64,000 nucleotides of DNA from Chloroflexia bacterium SDU3-3. GTDB taxonomy: Bacteria > Chloroflexota > Chloroflexia > Chloroflexales > Roseiflexaceae. A program made the translations under genes and the position numbers. The notes under the pieces were generated by a model. The model did not search any database. It was given only the letters and a program-made list of their open reading frames with translations, and was not told the DNA's origin. Location: positions 96,185-160,184 of the forward strand of contig WBOU01000009.1 of NCBI GenBank assembly GCA_009268125.1, written 5' to 3'. Positions 61,501-64,000 of this stretch are shown here, in pieces. Within the stretch, counting starts at the first letter, position 1, and every line of letters starts with the position of its first letter.

Positions 61501-63558
61501 CACCGCGCCCCTGGTGATCAGCTGCTCGGCGTGGGCGCGCGAGTAGGCCGGGGTTTTCTTGAAGATCAGCACGCGCGGGTGGTCGTAGACGCTAAACGCC
61601 TCCTCGGCCAGCACCGGCGTGGGGATCTCGATGCCAAACAGCGTGGGGTAGGAATGCACGTCGGCCACCAGCTCGAAGCCCAGCTCGCCCGAGAACAGCG
61701 AGCTGTAGTAGCGCATCAGGTAGGGGTAGCGCATCGGCTGGCGCTTGGTGGAGTCGTACACGCGGTTGGAGCTGAGCACAATGTAGTCCAGCTGATCCAG
61801 CTGGTCGAGCAGGCCCGGCTGCACCGCGCCCTGCCCGTTGGTGGAGGTAAAGTACTTGCTCTGCTCATCCTCCAGGTAGGGCTTCATGGAGATGACGTTG
61901 TACTGCATGGACGACTGGCCATCCAGCGTCAGCGGCAGCCCGTCATCCCACTCCTCGGCGCTGATCGTCGAGCCAGCCGGGATGTTCTGGAAGATCCAGC
62001 GCGAGGCCGCGATCCGCGAGTGCGGGCGGGTGTAGATCCGCGTGAAGGCGTAGGCCCACAGCAGGGTGCCCACCGCCACCAGCACCAGCGCGCCATGGGC
62101 CAGGTAGGGCCACCAGCGCCGCGCGCCCGCGCCGCGCAGCGCCGGGCCAGCCTTGGCCACCAGCGCCCACAGCCCCCAGGCCGCAAACACCGACAGCAGG
62201 CCATACATCGATGAGTAGTAGCGCATGGTCGGGCCGAACAGGCCGCCCTGCCATGCGAAGTAGAACGCCACCCACACCCAGGGCACCAGGTGCGCCAGCC
62301 GCCCGCGCCGCACCAGCCGCCAGCCCGCCGCCGCCCAGCCCAGCCAGGCCGCCACGCCCAGCGGCAGGCCCATGCCCCACAGCACAATGTTCTGCAGCGC
62401 GAACAGATAGGGCACCCGGCCCGCCCACTGCACGCTGGGCGGCGAGTCGGCCTCGCCGCTCACCGAGGCGCTGATGCGCTGCATGTTCTCCACAAAGCGC
62501 GGCTCCAGCCGCAGGTCGAGGAAGTTGGTGCCCACAAAGGCATCGGGCTGGAACATGCGGAACGACAGCACTGAGACAACCCCGGCCAGCGCCAGCATGC
62601 CCAGCAGCTCAATCGTCTTGCGCAGCGAGATAGACCGGCGCGCATCGAAGACCAGCGTGTCGCCGCGCCACGGCTGGGTGGTGCCCCACAGCTGCACCGC
62701 CACCGCCGCCACGCCCACCAGCCCCAGCGCCGCCATCGTCACGCGGCAGGCCATGGCCAGCCCGATGCTCACGCCCAGCATGGCGAAGCTGCCCCAGCGC
62801 CCGCCCTGCGCGCTGCGCACGCCCCAGTAGATCGTCAGCAGCACAAAGAAGGCGGTGGCCGCATCCACCGTGAAGAAGTGCGAGAGTTGGATGGGCAGCG
62901 CCGCGCAGGCCAGAAACAGCGCCGCCAGCAGGCCCACCCGCCGCCGGTACAGCCGCGCCCCGATCAGGAAGGCCAGCACGATCGACCCCAGGTCGAACAG
63001 CGTAGACCACACGCGCCCCACCATGTAGATATGGTAGAACTCGGTCATGTCCTCGCCCTTGGGGTTCAGCAGTAGCTGCAGCGGCAGCAGCTTGGGCACG
63101 CCCAGGTCGTTGTTGGCGATCCTGCCCTCGGCGTCGCCCACGCTGGTGTCGGTGCAGGGCCGCCCCACGCGCACCCCAGGGTCGATGTTGTCGGGCGGGG
63201 TGATGCAGGGCTGAAGCGTGCTGTTGGGGGTCAGCATCACCGCCGTGTACTGCGTCACCAGCTGCGGCAGCAGGCCGTAGACATACCAGGTGCTCTTCTG
63301 GTAGTTGCGCGGGTTCAGCGGGTTGCGCTTCGAGTCAAGGTACTCGGCCAGATCCTTGGGCACCTGCAGCGTCGAGGCCACATCCGAAAAAAAGCGCTCG
63401 TCGGGGTGCAGGCGAAAGGATGGCTCATCCCATGAGAGCAGGCTCTGGCTGCGGAAAAAAGCTCCCAGCAGCAGGATGGCGAGCAGCGCTAGGCGAACCA
63501 GCCAGCGGCGTACAGCGGCGTGCGAGACATCGTCGTGGGGCGTATCGTTGATGATCAT
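55531..63558 (-). CDS. Giant membrane protein: GT39-like, two DUF2298 units and TPR
   Basis: 2675 residues. About 1-700: a PMT/GT39-like glycosyltransferase with an acidic first loop (LSWDEPSFRLHPDERFFSDV) and many helices. About 740-1560: DUF2298 unit one, with GGEKPMDLAFL near 863, INYYYFG near 893, and GRMNTVFKLGMQ. About 1600-2480: DUF2298 unit two, with GGEKPFEFGYL near 1748, INYYYYG near 1777, and YRMNTVFKFGMQ. Each unit ends in an extracytoplasmic part with YVYVGQIERLYYGEAGMAKF or EFVYYGQLEQALYDTVGLAKF. From about 2500: four TPR repeats. Such fusions suggest a complex for envelope or lipid-linked glycan synthesis; the reaction is unknown. The promoter is at 63627-63655. Confidence 0.87.
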   Translation of the reverse strand: MIINDTPHDDVSHAAVRRWLVRLALLAILLLGAFFRSQSLLSWDEPSFRLHPDERFFSDVASTLQVPKDLAEYLDSKRNPLNPRNYQKSTWYVYGLLPQLVTQYTAVMLTPNSTLQPCITPPDNIDPGVRVGRPCTDTSVGDAEGRIANNDLGVPKLLPLQLLLNPKGEDMTEFYHIYMVGRVWSTLFDLGSIVLAFLIGARLYRRRVGLLAALFLACAALPIQLSHFFTVDAATAFFVLLTIYWGVRSAQGGRWGSFAMLGVSIGLAMACRVTMAALGLVGVAAVAVQLWGTTQPWRGDTLVFDARRSISLRKTIELLGMLALAGVVSVLSFRMFQPDAFVGTNFLDLRLEPRFVENMQRISASVSGEADSPPSVQWAGRVPYLFALQNIVLWGMGLPLGVAAWLGWAAAGWRLVRRGRLAHLVPWVWVAFYFAWQGGLFGPTMRYYSSMYGLLSVFAAWGLWALVAKAGPALRGAGARRWWPYLAHGALVLVAVGTLLWAYAFTRIYTRPHSRIAASRWIFQNIPAGSTISAEEWDDGLPLTLDGQSSMQYNVISMKPYLEDEQSKYFTSTNGQGAVQPGLLDQLDQLDYIVLSSNRVYDSTKRQPMRYPYLMRYYSSLFSGELGFELVADVHSYPTLFGIEIPTPVLAEEAFSVYDHPRVLIFKKTPAYSRAHAEQLITRGAVWDEVYKVGSLVAHRVPTALRLTDAQWGAYRSFDVSLVPSWLGNALPWLVWLVVLELLGLAAFALLFHALPNLPDRGFALSKTLGLLGVAWLAWMLASLGADDGRPLMSFSPSSLWFCALLLIIPGALVGWFSRRPLLDFARERRTALISAEALFLVAFFGFLVLRAINPDLWHDARGGEKPMDLAFLTATLKSAAFPPYDPWFAGGYINYYYFGFVFVGALVHLTGVAPTVAYNLAIPTVFALTALGAFGVAYNLLARPRTVPNPARPPRREAGPIVTGLVAALFVVCFGPLTQAAWMLPGTADKADTTLSEECLAKSSYAAQQDCRGRREWAFWDATRVVSIAIHQRTGEGDSTINEFPFFTFLFGDLHAHMIALVFALAALGLMVALLRNADASPFRHSWRFRPPQPTLGSVALLLFPLVGLALAVGALSATNTWDYPTYLGLGVLTLGLAGWRRWQRGAALLRELLLWGALALALAVLARLLFLPFHQHFATDYAGFQPYSGPRTGALEFVKLHGIWLLLMLGGALAYYQRRRKAPALALGAGALAALAYVAAVVALNLPVLLLVVLPLGAAVGLVLDLLFRARDEGEPAASFAAIMPGVWFSTALALCFASEMIVAKGDIGRMNTVFKLGMQSWVLFALPAAFSFVSLWKRVPRQLAELRAGRAQPARLALGWLGRAAAALAVLLGMAYPLTATPARLADRFDDSIAPTLDGIAYMASPKAHWSENGQDFTFQEDAAALDWMRRNISGTPIVLEAQAEGYRWAGRVSIYTGLPTLLGWPWHETQQRSVAQAGTALNSRKALIQQLYTDPSEVATLNLLRSYGVEFVYYGQLEQALYDTVGLAKFERMVAAGDLAQVYSQGSTHIYRVLNPQTPVELTTTLQVNAPPSTSRKDAMLTQPVNELPAVSEYAWNALAKSQPAAVLLWLLAWAALAALGLPLSVLVFGRWRDGGLGLAPLVGLLALAWAVWLPVSAGLWQYNRLGMLLGALLVLAADAAALAALGKIAMGGWSPQAGLAWLGQHLRAHRREATWAGGLFLAAFAAMAAIRALNPDLWQPIWGGEKPFEFGYLNAILRSPVMPPYNPFYSDGTINYYYYGLYLVSLPIKATGIAPAVGFNLAIATLFALHVLGAFTLVRQLTGRARYGLLGALFTSVASNLTSVIVVPGASSKGLAAVADAFQRGLPNFGIHLDDWFVGPSRVIPYTINEFPLWSFLFADLHPHLIALPIALLAMALSLSFLQWRDQGSEERRLRLGGAAALLALTLGAQAVTNSWDFPTYALLAAGALAGAAWLDRRAWGWALVRRMALAGLGALALALAALLLYLPFFQNYQAMVGGVGLVVRAGTPPASYAAIYGLFLAVLLPALFAGLGRAAQATLARRYAARVRGLGAPPNAELWKGLVPLALSALAGAGVLAAAVLSQSDLALKLALGAAMLGFAGLLTRRRLSTAVWFALLLAALGFAVSLGVELVYIRDHLAGDPANPGDWYRMNTVFKFGMQIWSLFAVASAALLPALMRWLRQLPLRVSVAMVLGGAATLLIAVGSAVLPSGAPLPGGAAAWPLIQLAYSAVFCALLLPLLLYFRLRIADILFPSVITLLALLALVYPLFGIPSRVAYRFPVTPRPTLDGLAFMDEGIFEWNGNVISLKDDAEAIRWLNEGGSIRGTPVVLQASLEFYRSYGVRVAANTGLPTVVGPAHEGEQRDGGLVGARDADVGGFYSTTSIDQALRFLSKYKVGYVYVGQIERLYYGEAGMAKFGQLAGSYLTQVYRNNTVTIYKVDAGIFGLPSTPANPGDVISASPQEAQPQPTVAPVDLEAIANPPGKPTLAELESQNQADPTSASAAYNLGERYRSLGRLDDAARVLGAAAQASPGDVPLHHMWGDTLRDSGHQDEAVAAYTMAAQAKPEAGNYNKLGRELLDMGRLEAAESALLEATRLDATLADPNYFLGELYARQDKRDQARDAYQRYLDLAPSGDLAERARAGLKKVQ

Positions 63559-63626
63559 AGCGGCCTATTGGGCATTCGAGCGGCGGTCTCCCGTGCGCGG
63601 CGGTGCGGTGCCACGCGTTCGCCGCC

Positions 63627-63655
63627 ATTATAGACAGGTTCTTTACCTTCGTCCA
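63627..63655 (-). promoter_or_regulatory. Promoter of the giant membrane protein operon
   Basis: On the minus strand TATAAT (63627-63632) with TGGACG (63650-63655) 17 bases upstream, 69 bases before the start. Confidence 0.6.
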
Positions 63656-63770
63656 GTTTTATCGCTGTTCACATTTAGGCCAGCACAGACAGCCAGAACC
63701 CGCTTCCTTGCCCTGGCAAAATACCGATGGCCAGTAGTACCATCCTGCGCCCATCCAGCAGCTAGGAACC

Positions 63771-64000
63771 AGACGACCACGGTAGCGCGCCAGACGACCA
63801 CGGTAGCGCGCCAGACGACCACGGTAGTGCGCCAGACGACCACGGTAGCGCGCCAGACGACCACGGTAGCGCGCCAGACGACCACGGTAGCGCGCCAGAC
63901 GACCACGGTAGCGCGCCAGACGACCACGGTAGCGCGCCAGACGACCACGGTAGCGCGCCAGACGACCACGGTAGCGCGCCAGACGACCACGGTAGCGCGC
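63771..64000. repeat. Tandem array of 21-bp units running off the window
   Basis: Ten complete units and 20 bases of an eleventh, starting AGACGACCACGGTAGCGCG, one with a C to T change. The frames through it (VVVWRAT on the minus strand) are low complexity and are not called as genes. The unit is related to the array at 33259-33489. Confidence 0.95.

Noticed and set aside
63643..63990. VVVWRAT repeat protein at the window end
   Set aside because: It is the translation of the 21-bp array; it has no ribosome site and the array is a DNA repeat related to a non-coding one.

Overview
The window is a GC-rich bacterial chromosome segment, most likely from the Chloroflexota (class Chloroflexia or a relative). 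The best evidence is the pair of DUF2298 ('Chlor_Arch_YYY') membrane proteins at 53004-63558, a family concentrated in Chloroflexota and archaea. The TPR/zinc-ribbon proteins, the roadblock protein and the rpoB/rpoC sequences fit this. No rRNA, prophage or transposase is visible. There is one tRNA gene.

Layout. 1-6900: a partial glycosyltransferase, an SbcD-type nuclease, GatD, a PYROXD2-like oxidoreductase and a GNAT acetyltransferase. 7127-12809: an AraC/short-chain-dehydrogenase pair, a TPR/zinc-ribbon protein, two small unknown genes behind a promoter with an SOS-type operator, and a cardiolipin synthase. 12955-22182: rpoC and rpoB, transcribed leftward, with a free-standing LAGLIDADG homing endonuclease gene between them. 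22603-27863: tRNA-Arg(UCU), apt, a CorA-like protein without the GMN motif, a roadblock protein, an MBL hydrolase and larC. 27417-32427: an MFS/MarR operon, then fabD and fabF. 32801-43123: an SRPBCC protein and a dienelactone hydrolase opposite a WYL regulator, a KDPG aldolase, a KimA-like potassium transporter, an unusual HAD phosphatase-ATPase fusion, and a second AraC/SDR pair. 43611-52934: aconitase, a three-gene ABC export operon, typA, and a TPR/zinc-finger membrane protein. 53004-63558: an operon of a 2675-residue protein (GT39-like, two DUF2298 units, TPR) and a third, separate DUF2298 protein.

Intergenic DNA is rich in repeats: a ~180-260 bp dispersed element (four copies), short 'CCACGAAGG / CCACCAAGG' motifs, perfect hairpins, and three tandem arrays that all have 21-bp periods. 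Two of those arrays, 30 kb apart, share a related unit.

The most interesting signal is a set of LexA-like palindromes (GAAC-N4-GTTC or close). Three lie in the spacer of a recognisable or possible promoter. The fourth covers the predicted start of the homing-endonuclease transcript, which would also carry rpoC because a terminator-like hairpin follows rpoB. The endonuclease gene and the first ~85 codons of rpoC are markedly AT-richer than their surroundings, as expected if they arrived together.
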